From positions 682,001-746,000 of the forward strand of contig NZ_CP109427.1 in NCBI RefSeq assembly GCF_036250695.1: a stretch of DNA of 64,000 nucleotides, read 5' to 3'. Shown in pieces: positions 7,026 to 14,893 of this stretch. This DNA is from Streptomyces sp. NBC_01497. GTDB lineage: Bacteria; Actinomycetota; Actinomycetes; Streptomycetales; Streptomycetaceae. Numbering within the stretch: position 1 is the stretch's first letter; each line of letters opens with the position of its first letter. A program made the position numbers and the translations under genes. A model generated the notes under the pieces. The model saw only the letters and a list, made by a program, of their open reading frames with translations. It did no database searches and was not told the origin of the DNA.

Positions 7026-8156
7026 ATGCGGGAGCCGGTGGACCGGAGACGTCAGCGCATCCTGGCCGTCGTGCGGGCGCGGGGCGCGGCGCGCGTCACG
7101 GACCTGGCGGCCGAGCTGCGGGTCTCCGTGGTGACCGTACGGCGGGACGTCGAGGAACTGGCGCGCGGGGGCAAGCTGGTGCGCGGGCACGGCGTCGCGC
7201 GCTCCGTCGTGCCCGTGCAGCGGGCCGCAGTCCCGGCGCACCGGACGCTCGACGGCCACACGGTCGGTCTCGTGGTACCCGAGCGCCATTCGTACCTGTC
7301 GGAGACCCTGCACGGCTCCAGGACCGTTCTGGAGGCCGCGGGGATGCGGATGTCGCTGCACATCGCCCCGCAGGCGGCGGGCGCCGAGCGGCCCATGGTG
7401 GAGGACGCGCTGGCCGCCGGGGCTTCCGGTGTGCTGATCGCGCCGCGCTGGCGCAGTGCCGCCTCGGAGGAGGCCGACTACGGCTGGCTCGCCGAACTCG
7501 GTGTGCCGACCGTGCTGATGGAACGCAGGCCCCGTCCGGGCAGCCTGCTGCATCCACTGGACTCGGTGTGCTCCGACCACTGGTACGGCGTGCACCTCGC
7601 CCTGGACCACCTCGTCTCCTTCGGCCACCGTCGCATCGTGCTCGCCGCCCGCAACGACAGCCCCACGGCGCGCGCGGTACGGGCCGCCTTCGCCGAGATC
7701 GCCTCCGGGCACCCCGCGATCGAGGACTGGTCGGTCGCACTGAGCTCTCCCGACGCCGCGGCCGACCTGTCCCTGAGCCCTCAGGCCCCGCTCGATCTCG
7801 CGGCGCTGCTGCGCGAACGCCGGGCGTCCGCAGTCCTGTTGCACGGCGACGTCGACGCGCTCATCCATGTGCAGCGTCTCGTGGGGGCCGGTGTGCGCGT
7901 GCCCGAGGACTGCTCGGTGGTGGCGTACGACGATGTCGTGGCCGCGCTGGGCAGCATCCCGCTGACGGCCGTCGCGCCGCCGAAGACGAGGGTCGGGGCG
8001 GTGGCCGCCGAACTGCTGCTCCAGCGCCTCGGAGCGGCCTCCGGCGGCCCGGACGCGGGCTCGCCCGAGGGCCCGGCAGCCGAGCCCGTACGGCGTGTCG
8101 AGTTGCTGCCCTCCCTGATGGTGCGCGGTTCGGCCGGCCCTGTGCCGGCGGCCTGA
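7026..8156 (+). CDS. Sugar-responsive regulator: DeoR-type HTH fused to LacI-type sensor
   Basis: The 376-residue protein combines a DeoR-like winged HTH (residues ~5-60, with VTDLAAELRVSVVTVRRDVEELARGGKLVRGHG) and a LacI/periplasmic-binding-protein sensor (from ~75: HTVGLVVPE… DHLVSFGHRRIVL… SVVAYDDVVAALGSIPLTAVAPP). This chimera is common in Streptomyces beside carbohydrate ABC operons. ATG 7026 places the HTH at the N-terminus with GGAGCG upstream. It precedes, in the same direction, the binding-protein/permease genes from 8509 and probably represses them until the sugar binds. Likely targets are the direct repeats near 8412 and its own promoter. Confidence 0.9.
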   Translation: MREPVDRRRQRILAVVRARGAARVTDLAAELRVSVVTVRRDVEELARGGKLVRGHGVARSVVPVQRAAVPAHRTLDGHTVGLVVPERHSYLSETLHGSRTVLEAAGMRMSLHIAPQAAGAERPMVEDALAAGASGVLIAPRWRSAASEEADYGWLAELGVPTVLMERRPRPGSLLHPLDSVCSDHWYGVHLALDHLVSFGHRRIVLAARNDSPTARAVRAAFAEIASGHPAIEDWSVALSSPDAAADLSLSPQAPLDLAALLRERRASAVLLHGDVDALIHVQRLVGAGVRVPEDCSVVAYDDVVAALGSIPLTAVAPPKTRVGAVAAELLLQRLGAASGGPDAGSPEGPAAEPVRRVELLPSLMVRGSAGPVPAA

Positions 8157-8345
8157 GCAGGCCGTTCCCCGCGCTGCCGCATAGTCCCGGCGTTTCAGGT
8201 GCACCCCGCGCCCAGCATTCCCCGTGCCCTCGGCGCGCCCCACGTTCCCCGTGCGCTCCGCCCTGCGTCCGCGCGGTCGGGTCCGTGTCCACGCCGTCCT
8301 CCCGCGCGGCCTCGGCGCGGCACGCCACCACGAGGCGTCCGTCAC

Positions 8346-8390
8346 GGGAGTTCCCCGGCCAGGGCCCCGCCGGGGAACTCCCCTGGCCGG
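8346..8390 (+). terminator. Mutually exclusive hairpins (terminator or attenuator)
   Basis: GGGAGTTCCCCGG (8346-8358) pairs perfectly with CCGGGGAACTCCC (8370-8382). CCGGCCAGGG (8355-8364) pairs perfectly with CCCTGGCCGG (8381-8390). The two stems share bases and compete. The simplest role is termination of the regulator transcript. Confidence 0.5.
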
Positions 8391-8411
8391 CCTCGCCATC
8401 TGAGTGAGCGT

Positions 8412-8452
8412 TTGACCGCTTTTATTTCTTCTGATCGATCCCTTGACCGATT
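8412..8452 (+). promoter_or_regulatory. Direct-repeat operator candidate of the sugar operon
   Basis: TTGACCGCTT (8412-8421) and TTGACCGATT (8443-8452) are repeated 31 bases apart, close to three helical turns. Directly repeated sites suit the DeoR-type DNA-binding domain of the upstream regulator. Each copy also resembles a -35 hexamer. Confidence 0.4.
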
Positions 8453-8508
8453 CCGGGCGGGTCGCTCAGGATTCCGGTGACCCCCACAGGAGCCGCAGGG
8501 AGGCGCCC

Positions 8509-9843
8509 ATGCCTGGTCGGCACAGCCGTCGCACCGTGCTCGCCGCGCTCACCGCCCTACCCGCAGCAGGCGCGCTCGGCGCCTGCTCGGGTCCGTCGGC
8601 GGCGAGTGCGCACAGCCCCGGCAGGGGCAGGACCACGATCACCTTCTGGTCGGCCCTCAGGGGCAGCCAGCAGGTGGTGGACGAGTACAACAAGACCCAC
8701 GACCGCATCCATGTGGTCTACGAGCAGGTTCCGTCGGGCGCCCAGGGCGGCGACGCGAAGCTCAACAACGCGGCGCGGGCCGGGAACGCCCCCGACATCG
8801 CCACCACCGACTACTCCACGCTGCCGAGCTTCGCCATCGACGGTGTGACCCGGGACGTCACGTCCCTGATGAGCGAAGGGTTCCGCCGCAGGCTGCTGCC
8901 CCAGGCGCTCGCACTGACCACCTTCGCGGACCGCAGCTTCGGTGTCCCCGTCGACATCGAACCGATGGTCCTGCACTACCGCAAGGACCTCTTCGACCAC
9001 TACGGCATCCACGTGCCGAGCACCTGGGACGAGTACGAGGACACGGCGAGTGCCGTGCGCCGCGCCGCTCCCGACCGCCGGCTGGGTCCCTTCTGGAGCG
9101 ACGGGTGGGCCCAGTTCATCGCGTGCGCCTGGCAGGCGGGCGCCCGGTGGTACGGGATCCACGGCGACACCTGGAACATCTCCATGGCGGACGGGCCGAC
9201 CCGGAAGGTCGCCGCGTACTGGCAGCGGCTCATCGACACCGGCCTGGTGTTCATGAACCCGGGCTCGGGACGGCAGAGCGACGCCCAGATAGCGGAGGGC
9301 CTCGTACTGACCCGGCTCAACGGGGCCTGGGACGCGGGTGCGCAGATGACCGCGCACCCCTCCCAGAAGGGCCAGTGGCGCATCGCGGCCCTGCCCCAGT
9401 GGGATCTCACCCACCCGTACACCGGGACCCAGGGCGGTTCCACGTACATGATCACCAAGGACAGCCGGAACCCGGAAGCCGCCATGGAGTTCGTCGAGTG
9501 GCTGGTCGGCAGCCCCGCCGCCCTGCGGGCCCGGCTCGCGAGCGGCGCCAGCAGCCAGTATCCCGCCGTGCCCGACCTGATGCCGGTGGCGCGAAGCGGC
9601 TTCGACCGGTCGTACTACGGGGGGCAGGACATCTACCGGCTGTTCGATGCCGAGGCGCAGAAAATCAGACAGGGCTGGATCTGGGGTCCCCGCATGTCAC
9701 CGACCACCTCGGTCCTCACCGACGGCTTCGCCCGCGTCAGCGCGGGCCGCGGCACCCTCATCGACGCGGTGCGCGCGGCCCAGAGCGGCACCATGCCCGA
9801 CCTCAGGGCGATCGGCCTGTCCACGACCCAGCACAGCGGCTGA
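8509..9843 (+). CDS. Extracellular sugar-binding lipoprotein of an ABC importer
   Basis: A 444-residue family-1 solute-binding protein. The N-terminus has twin arginines (RHSRRTVLAALTALPAAG), suggesting Tat export, and a lipobox LGAC, so the mature protein is probably lipid-anchored at Cys. Typical features are the ITFWSALRGSQQVVDEYN start of lobe I, the hinge segment GVPVDIEPMVLHYRKDLFDHYG and the EAAMEFVEWL helix. ATG 8509 follows GGGAGG. It is the first gene of a run with two permeases, a dehydrogenase and a DUF2264 protein. The ATPase is absent; Streptomyces importers of this class commonly share MsiK from another locus. The ligand is unknown, but the downstream genes suggest an acidic or unsaturated saccharide. 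Confidence 0.92.
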   Translation: MPGRHSRRTVLAALTALPAAGALGACSGPSAASAHSPGRGRTTITFWSALRGSQQVVDEYNKTHDRIHVVYEQVPSGAQGGDAKLNNAARAGNAPDIATTDYSTLPSFAIDGVTRDVTSLMSEGFRRRLLPQALALTTFADRSFGVPVDIEPMVLHYRKDLFDHYGIHVPSTWDEYEDTASAVRRAAPDRRLGPFWSDGWAQFIACAWQAGARWYGIHGDTWNISMADGPTRKVAAYWQRLIDTGLVFMNPGSGRQSDAQIAEGLVLTRLNGAWDAGAQMTAHPSQKGQWRIAALPQWDLTHPYTGTQGGSTYMITKDSRNPEAAMEFVEWLVGSPAALRARLASGASSQYPAVPDLMPVARSGFDRSYYGGQDIYRLFDAEAQKIRQGWIWGPRMSPTTSVLTDGFARVSAGRGTLIDAVRAAQSGTMPDLRAIGLSTTQHSG

Positions 9844-9888
9844 CCGTCCCCTCCCCCACCTCCGCAGAGAGGCAGGTGTGACACCGGC

Positions 9889-10872
9889 ATGACCCACACC
9901 GTCACAACACCGGCCGCGCCCCCGGGCCCGGGCCGTCCGCGTACGCCGGATCCGCGCCGGCGCCCCCGTGCCACCGCGCGGCGCCGCGAACTGGGCGCCG
10001 CCGGTGCCCTGATGACGCCCTTCTTCGCACTGCTCGTCGCCGTCTTCCTGATCCCCGTCGGCGCGGCGGTCTGGCTGAGCTTCTTCGGCGCGAACGAACC
10101 GGGCCTCGGCTTCGGCCCCGAACACACCGTCTTCGTGGGGCTGCGCGACTACGCGGCCGTCCTCACCGACCCCACGTTCCTCGGTGGGCTCGGCGTCGTC
10201 GCCCTGTACGCCGTCATCTACATCCCGGTGATCGTCGTCGCGTCGCTGGCGCTCGCGCTGCTGCTCGACTCCGGGGCGGCGAAGCTGCGTTCATGGGCGC
10301 AGCTCGGCCTGTTCCTGCCGCACGCGGTGCCCGGCATCATCGCGGCCGTCATCTGGCTCTACCTCTACACGCCCGGCATCAGCCCGGTCGTCGCGCTCTT
10401 CGCCCAGGGCGGCATCAGCGTCGACTTCCTGGGCGTCCACACGGTGGTGCCCTCGATCGTCAACATCGCGGTGTGGAGCAACCTCGGTTACAACATGGTG
10501 GTCTTCTACGCGGCGCTCCAGGCGGTGCCGAGGGAGGTCGTCGAGGCGTCCGTGATGGACGGGGCGGGCTCCGTGCGCACGGCCGTACGTATCAAGACCC
10601 CGCTGATCAGGCCGTCCATCGTGCTCGTCGCGATGTTCACCCTGATCGGCACCCTGCAGTTGTTCACCGAGCCGATGCTGATCGGCCAGAGCACACCGAC
10701 CATCAGCCACCGGTTCTCCCCCAGCATGTACATCTATGACGCGGCGTTCTCCCGCGACAACTACGGGCTGGCCGCGGCAGCCTCGGTGGTCCTGCTCGCC
10801 GTCACCATCGCGCTCTCCTACGGCGTCACCCGGTGGACCAACCGGGCCGCGGCGAGCGGGGACGCCGCATGA
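9889..10872 (+). CDS. Sugar ABC transporter permease, MalF type
   Basis: A 327-residue inner-membrane protein with a long basic N-terminus and six helices. The cytoplasmic EAA loop that contacts the ATPase reads EVVEASVMDGAGSVRTAVRIKTPLIRP (about 220-245), with the conserved glycine. It starts 46 bases after the binding-protein gene and its stop overlaps the next ATG by four bases (ATGA), so the two permeases are translationally coupled. Together they form the heterodimeric channel for the sugar delivered by the preceding lipoprotein. Confidence 0.92.
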   Translation: MTHTVTTPAAPPGPGRPRTPDPRRRPRATARRRELGAAGALMTPFFALLVAVFLIPVGAAVWLSFFGANEPGLGFGPEHTVFVGLRDYAAVLTDPTFLGGLGVVALYAVIYIPVIVVASLALALLLDSGAAKLRSWAQLGLFLPHAVPGIIAAVIWLYLYTPGISPVVALFAQGGISVDFLGVHTVVPSIVNIAVWSNLGYNMVVFYAALQAVPREVVEASVMDGAGSVRTAVRIKTPLIRPSIVLVAMFTLIGTLQLFTEPMLIGQSTPTISHRFSPSMYIYDAAFSRDNYGLAAAASVVLLAVTIALSYGVTRWTNRAAASGDAA

Positions 10873-11738
10873 GCGCCGCGGGAGCGACCTCCACCCTCGT
10901 GCGCCCCCGGGCCGCGGGCCGCGCCGTTGTCAACGTCGTCGTCGGCATCTCGGTGCTCTACACACTGCTTCCCGTGCTGTGGCTGCTGCTGGCCTCCACC
11001 AAGACCAGGGACGCCCTGTTCAGCAGCAACGTGCTCTCGCTCGGCCACTTCTCGTTCGTGAGCAACCTGCGCGACCTGTTCGCGTCCGACGGCGGCCTGT
11101 ACCTGCGCTGGTACGGCAACAGCCTGCTGTACGCCGTCCTCGGCGCGGCCATCGGCTCGATGGTCAGCATCGCCTGCGGCTACGCCTTCGACAAGTACCG
11201 CTTCCGGCACAAGGAGAAGATGTTCGGCCTGGTCCTCGCCGCCGTGATGGTGCCGCAGACCGTCCTCGCGCTGCCGCTGTACCTCATCGCGTCCGGCACC
11301 GGGATCGTCAACACCTTCTGGTCCGTGTTCATCCCCGTCCTGTTCAATCCCTTCGGTGTGTATCTCGGCCGGGTGTTCAGCCAGGGGTACGTGCCGGGCG
11401 AGGTCCTGGAGGCCGCGCGCGTCGACGGGGCGGGCGAACTGGCCACCTACTTCCGCGTCTCCCTGCGCATGCTGGGACCCGGCCTCGTCACCGTCTTCCT
11501 CTTCCAGCTGACGGCCATCTGGAACAACTTCTTCCTCCCGATGGTGATGCTCTCCAACCAGAACCTCTATCCCGTCAGCCTCGGCATCTACACGTGGAAC
11601 AGCTCCGTCGGCGTGTCGCCCGAGTACTACCCGCTGGTACTCATGGGCTCGCTGCTCGCCATCGTGCCGCTGATCCTCGCCTTCGCCCTGCTCCAGCGCT
11701 TCTGGAGGTCCGGCCTGACCGCCGGCGCCGTCAAGTGA
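10869..11738 (+). CDS. Sugar ABC transporter permease, MalG type
   Basis: A 289-residue partner permease with six helices. Its EAA loop reads EVLEAARVDGAGELATYFRVSLRMLGP, and the C-terminus ends with the AIVPLILAFALLQRFW … GAVK pattern usual for MalG-type proteins. The ATG at 10869 lies inside the stop region of the MalF gene. The short interval to the dehydrogenase gene (91 bases) suggests the operon continues. As with its partner, no ATPase gene is linked. Confidence 0.92.
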   Translation: MSAAGATSTLVRPRAAGRAVVNVVVGISVLYTLLPVLWLLLASTKTRDALFSSNVLSLGHFSFVSNLRDLFASDGGLYLRWYGNSLLYAVLGAAIGSMVSIACGYAFDKYRFRHKEKMFGLVLAAVMVPQTVLALPLYLIASGTGIVNTFWSVFIPVLFNPFGVYLGRVFSQGYVPGEVLEAARVDGAGELATYFRVSLRMLGPGLVTVFLFQLTAIWNNFFLPMVMLSNQNLYPVSLGIYTWNSSVGVSPEYYPLVLMGSLLAIVPLILAFALLQRFWRSGLTAGAVK

Positions 11739-11829
11739 GTCCGACGCCGGGCCCACCGCACCTCGCGGTGGACCCGGGCCATGCCGGCCCGCCCCGGGCC
11801 ACCGCAAACGACCAACGACCGGGAGAGAC

Positions 11830-12879
11830 ATGCCCACCGCACCACCCGCCACGCCGACCGCGACGGCGGCCGGCCGCCGGCCGCGCGTCGCGCTCGCCAT
11901 GCGGCAGGACGCCGCCTCGGCCGTCCTCGACGACGCCGCGCTGACCGCGCTCGGCGCCGTCTGCGACCTGGCACCCGGGCCCGTGCTCGACGACCTCACC
12001 ACCGGGCGGGCGCGCGCCGTGCTCGCCGGGACCGAACTCCTCGTCACCGGCTGGGGCTGCCCACCGCTCGACGAGGACGTCCTCGCGGCGGCTCCGCGGC
12101 TGCGCGCCGTCGTCCACACCGCCGGATCCGTACGGTCCCACATCACACCGGCCTGCTGGGAACGGGGCATCGAGGTGAGCTCCGCCGCCGCGGCCAACGC
12201 GCTGCCCGTGGCCGAGTACACCGTCGCGATGATCCTGCTCTCGGGAAAACACGTCCTGGAGCGCGCCCGTGCGTACCGCACCGCGCGGCTCCGCGACGAC
12301 TGGCTCGCGACCCCGCGGAATGTGGGCAACCACCGCCGCACCATCGGGCTGCTGTCCGCTTCGCTCGTCGGCCGGCGGGTGGTGGAGCTCCTGCGCCCCT
12401 ACGATTTCGACGTACAGGTGTACGACCCGTACCTCGACGACGCCGACACGGCGGACCTCGGCGTCCGAAGGGCGGCTCTGCCCGACCTCTTCGCCACCTG
12501 CGACGTGGTCAGCGTGCACACCCCGCTGCTGGACGCGACCCGCGGACTCGTTTCCCGGGAGCTGCTGCGTTCCATGCGCCCCGGCGCCACCCTCATCAAC
12601 ACCTCACGCGGCGCGGTCGTCGACCAGGCCGCGCTCACCGAGGTGCTGCGGGCCGGGCGCATCCGTGCGGTGCTCGACGTCACCGACCCCGAACAGCTCC
12701 CGGCGGACGACCCGTTGTGGGACTGCGAGAACGCGCTGATCACCCCGCACCTCGCCGGATCCCAGGGCAACGAGTGGCGCCGCCTCGCGGAGCACGCGAT
12801 CGCCGAGACCGCCCGGTGGGCCGCTGGGGAAGGCTTCGCACACGCCGTACGACCCGAAAGGCTGGCCTACCTCGCATGA
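11830..12879 (+). CDS. D-isomer-specific 2-hydroxyacid dehydrogenase with altered nucleotide loop
   Basis: The 349-residue protein has the two-domain fold of D-2-hydroxyacid dehydrogenases: catalytic Arg region NTSRGAVVDQAAL, the Glu region DVTDPEQLPADDPLW, and the catalytic His in ITPHLAGS. It should reduce a 2-keto acid or oxidise a hydroxyacid with NAD(P). In the Rossmann loop the usual GxGxxG/GASRIG is replaced by S-A-S-L-V-G (residues 176-181), so the first glycine is missing; this may weaken or alter cofactor binding. The start follows GGGAGAG. It overlaps the DUF2264 gene by four bases (ATGA). In the operon it probably converts a product of the imported sugar. Confidence 0.87.
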   Translation: MPTAPPATPTATAAGRRPRVALAMRQDAASAVLDDAALTALGAVCDLAPGPVLDDLTTGRARAVLAGTELLVTGWGCPPLDEDVLAAAPRLRAVVHTAGSVRSHITPACWERGIEVSSAAAANALPVAEYTVAMILLSGKHVLERARAYRTARLRDDWLATPRNVGNHRRTIGLLSASLVGRRVVELLRPYDFDVQVYDPYLDDADTADLGVRRAALPDLFATCDVVSVHTPLLDATRGLVSRELLRSMRPGATLINTSRGAVVDQAALTEVLRAGRIRAVLDVTDPEQLPADDPLWDCENALITPHLAGSQGNEWRRLAEHAIAETARWAAGEGFAHAVRPERLAYLA

Positions 12880-14807
12880 ACGACGACGCCGCGAAACTCC
12901 TCGCCCTCGGCTGTCCGCCCGGAGCCGGCGGGGAGCTTCCCCCCGAGGACCGGACGCTCAGCCCGTACACCGGCTTCACCCGCGCCCACTGGGAGGCCAC
13001 CGCCGACGGGCTGCTGAGCGCCGCCTGGCGCTGGGCCACTCCGCGCGGCGCACTGCTCGACCTGCCCGGGCCGCCGTCCCGTTCCGGCGTGCGTTCCGAC
13101 GGGCTCGAAGGTTACGCGCGTACGTTCCTCGCCGCCGCGTTCCGGGTGGCGGGAGCCGACGGCGGCGACCCGCACGGCTGGCTCGGCCGGTACGCGGACG
13201 GGCTCGACGCGGGCACCCGGACGCCGGGCCGTGACGACGCCGAGTCCTGGCCCGTGATCCGGCACCACGACGTCTTCGGACAGCCGATGGTCGAGTCGGC
13301 GTCCGTCGCGCTCGGCCTCAGGCTCACCCGGCCGTGGCTGTGGGACAAACTCGACAGCGCCACCCAGGACCGTGCGGAGGCGTGGCTGCGCGCCGCGCTG
13401 CACAGCAGGCCGGCCCCCAACAACTGGTACCTGTTCCCCTACACGGTCGCGGCCTTCCTGGAGTCCGTGGGACGCGGGGACGCCGCGACGGCCGCGGCCC
13501 TGACACGTGCCGAGGAACTGCTGGAGACGTGGTACGTGGGCCAGGGCTGGTACACGGACGGCGACGGGCGCGCCTTCGACCACTACAACGGCTGGGCGCT
13601 GCACCTCTATCCGGTGCTGCACGCCCACCTCGGTGGCGACGGTGAACGGGCCGCGCGGTACGGCGGACGTCTGCGCGAGCATCTGGACAGCTTCGCCCTG
13701 ATGTTCGCAAGCGACGGCGCGCCCCTGCACTACGGACGCTCCCTGACCTACCGGTTCGGCACGACGGCCGCCGTGGCGGCGGGCGCGCTCACGGGACACA
13801 CGCCGCTCACCCCGGGCGCCTCGCGCCGCGTCCTCAGCGGCTCTCTGCGGTACTTCCTGGAGCGCGGCGCGGCCGATGCGGACGGCCTGCTCACGCTCGG
13901 CTGGCACGGGCCGCACGCTGCCACCCTGCAACGCTACTCGGGCCCCTCGTCACCCTATTGGGCCTCGAAGGCCTTCGTCGCGCTCCTCGCGGGCCAGGAC
14001 CACCCGCTGTGGACAGCGGTCGAGGAGCCCGCGCCCAGCGAGGGCGCCGACCGGGCCCTCGCCCTGCCGGGCCCGGGGCTGCTGCTCCACAGCACGCGGG
14101 ACGACGGCGTCGTACGCCTCCACAACCACGGCAGCGACCGGCTGCGGCCGCACGAGGGGGAGAACCCGGGCGACGCCGACCCGCACTACGGGCGGTTCGC
14201 CTATTCGACCGCCACGGGTCCCACCTCGGCCTCGAACCCGTTCGACAACCACTTCTCCGTGGAGACCGGTGGGTTCTCCAGTGTGCGCCGCCGTATCCAT
14301 CCGCTGGGTGCGGGCAGCGGCGAGGGCTGGGGCTGGGCGGCCTCCTGGCACACCCCCGTCTTCACCGGGGGCCCAGCCGCCTACCCCGGGCTGCGGGTGG
14401 AGAGTGTCACCTTCGTCCGGGGCGCGTACGAACTGCGCGTGCACCGCGTCGTGGGCGCGCCGCCGGGATCCGTCGTGCGGCAGACCGGCTGGGCGACGGC
14501 CGCCGACGGTGCGCTCCTGTCGGAACTCCATCCGCTGCGCAACTGGGACGAACGGGACGAGGTACGGGCGCCCGAGGGCACCGCGTACACGCGCTGGGCC
14601 CTCGTGCCCCGGCTGACGGCCGCGGCCGGCGGGACGACGCTGCACGCCGCGCTCGCCCGGCTGGGTTCCGCGGCCGCGAGGCCGCAAGCCGACGTGATCA
14701 GCCGGACGTCCGCCGGCGACGACACGTTCGAGGCACTCTGGTGGGACGGCGCCACCACCCGGATCGGCTTCGCGGGAGAGGTGTCCGTCGAGCACGGCAC
14801 GCACTGA
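12876..14807 (+). CDS. DUF2264 family protein, probable saccharide-processing enzyme
   Basis: The 643-residue protein fits DUF2264: an N-terminal all-helical (alpha/alpha)-barrel-like part rich in Trp and His (WPVIRHHDVFGQPMVE, NNWYLFPYTVAAFLE, YTDGDGRAFDHYNGWALHLYP, ~120-245) and a C-terminal beta-sandwich (SVETGGFSSVRRRIHPLG… onwards). The helical part resembles unsaturated-glycuronyl-hydrolase/lyase barrels, and family members often sit in pectin or rhamnogalacturonan clusters. The start overlaps the dehydrogenase stop (ATGA). No signal peptide is present, so it acts inside the cell on the imported sugar. The reaction is not established from the sequence. The perfect hairpin at 14828 ends the operon. 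Confidence 0.85.
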   Translation: MNDDAAKLLALGCPPGAGGELPPEDRTLSPYTGFTRAHWEATADGLLSAAWRWATPRGALLDLPGPPSRSGVRSDGLEGYARTFLAAAFRVAGADGGDPHGWLGRYADGLDAGTRTPGRDDAESWPVIRHHDVFGQPMVESASVALGLRLTRPWLWDKLDSATQDRAEAWLRAALHSRPAPNNWYLFPYTVAAFLESVGRGDAATAAALTRAEELLETWYVGQGWYTDGDGRAFDHYNGWALHLYPVLHAHLGGDGERAARYGGRLREHLDSFALMFASDGAPLHYGRSLTYRFGTTAAVAAGALTGHTPLTPGASRRVLSGSLRYFLERGAADADGLLTLGWHGPHAATLQRYSGPSSPYWASKAFVALLAGQDHPLWTAVEEPAPSEGADRALALPGPGLLLHSTRDDGVVRLHNHGSDRLRPHEGENPGDADPHYGRFAYSTATGPTSASNPFDNHFSVETGGFSSVRRRIHPLGAGSGEGWGWAASWHTPVFTGGPAAYPGLRVESVTFVRGAYELRVHRVVGAPPGSVVRQTGWATAADGALLSELHPLRNWDERDEVRAPEGTAYTRWALVPRLTAAAGGTTLHAALARLGSAAARPQADVISRTSAGDDTFEALWWDGATTRIGFAGEVSVEHGTH

Positions 14808-14827
14808 CCGGCGCTGACCGCGGTGCG

Positions 14828-14868
14828 CCGTGAGGGGGGCGGGAACACGGTTCCCGCCCCCCTCACGG
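14828..14868. terminator. Strong hairpin terminator between convergent genes
   Basis: A perfect 19-bp inverted repeat with a 3-base loop (arms 14828-14846 and 14850-14868) lies between the DUF2264 gene and the convergent arabinofuranosidase gene. It should stop transcription from both sides. Confidence 0.85.
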
Positions 14869-14893
14869 ACGGTGCGCCGCTCGGCGGTGCCGC

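Larger units (their letters stand above)
8157..8508. other. Regulatory gap before the sugar ABC operon
   Basis: 352 bases without a gene. They hold the nested hairpins (8346-8390), an A/T-richer patch (8410-8450) and the direct repeats listed separately; the transcription start of the operon probably lies in the last 60 bases. Confidence 0.5.
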
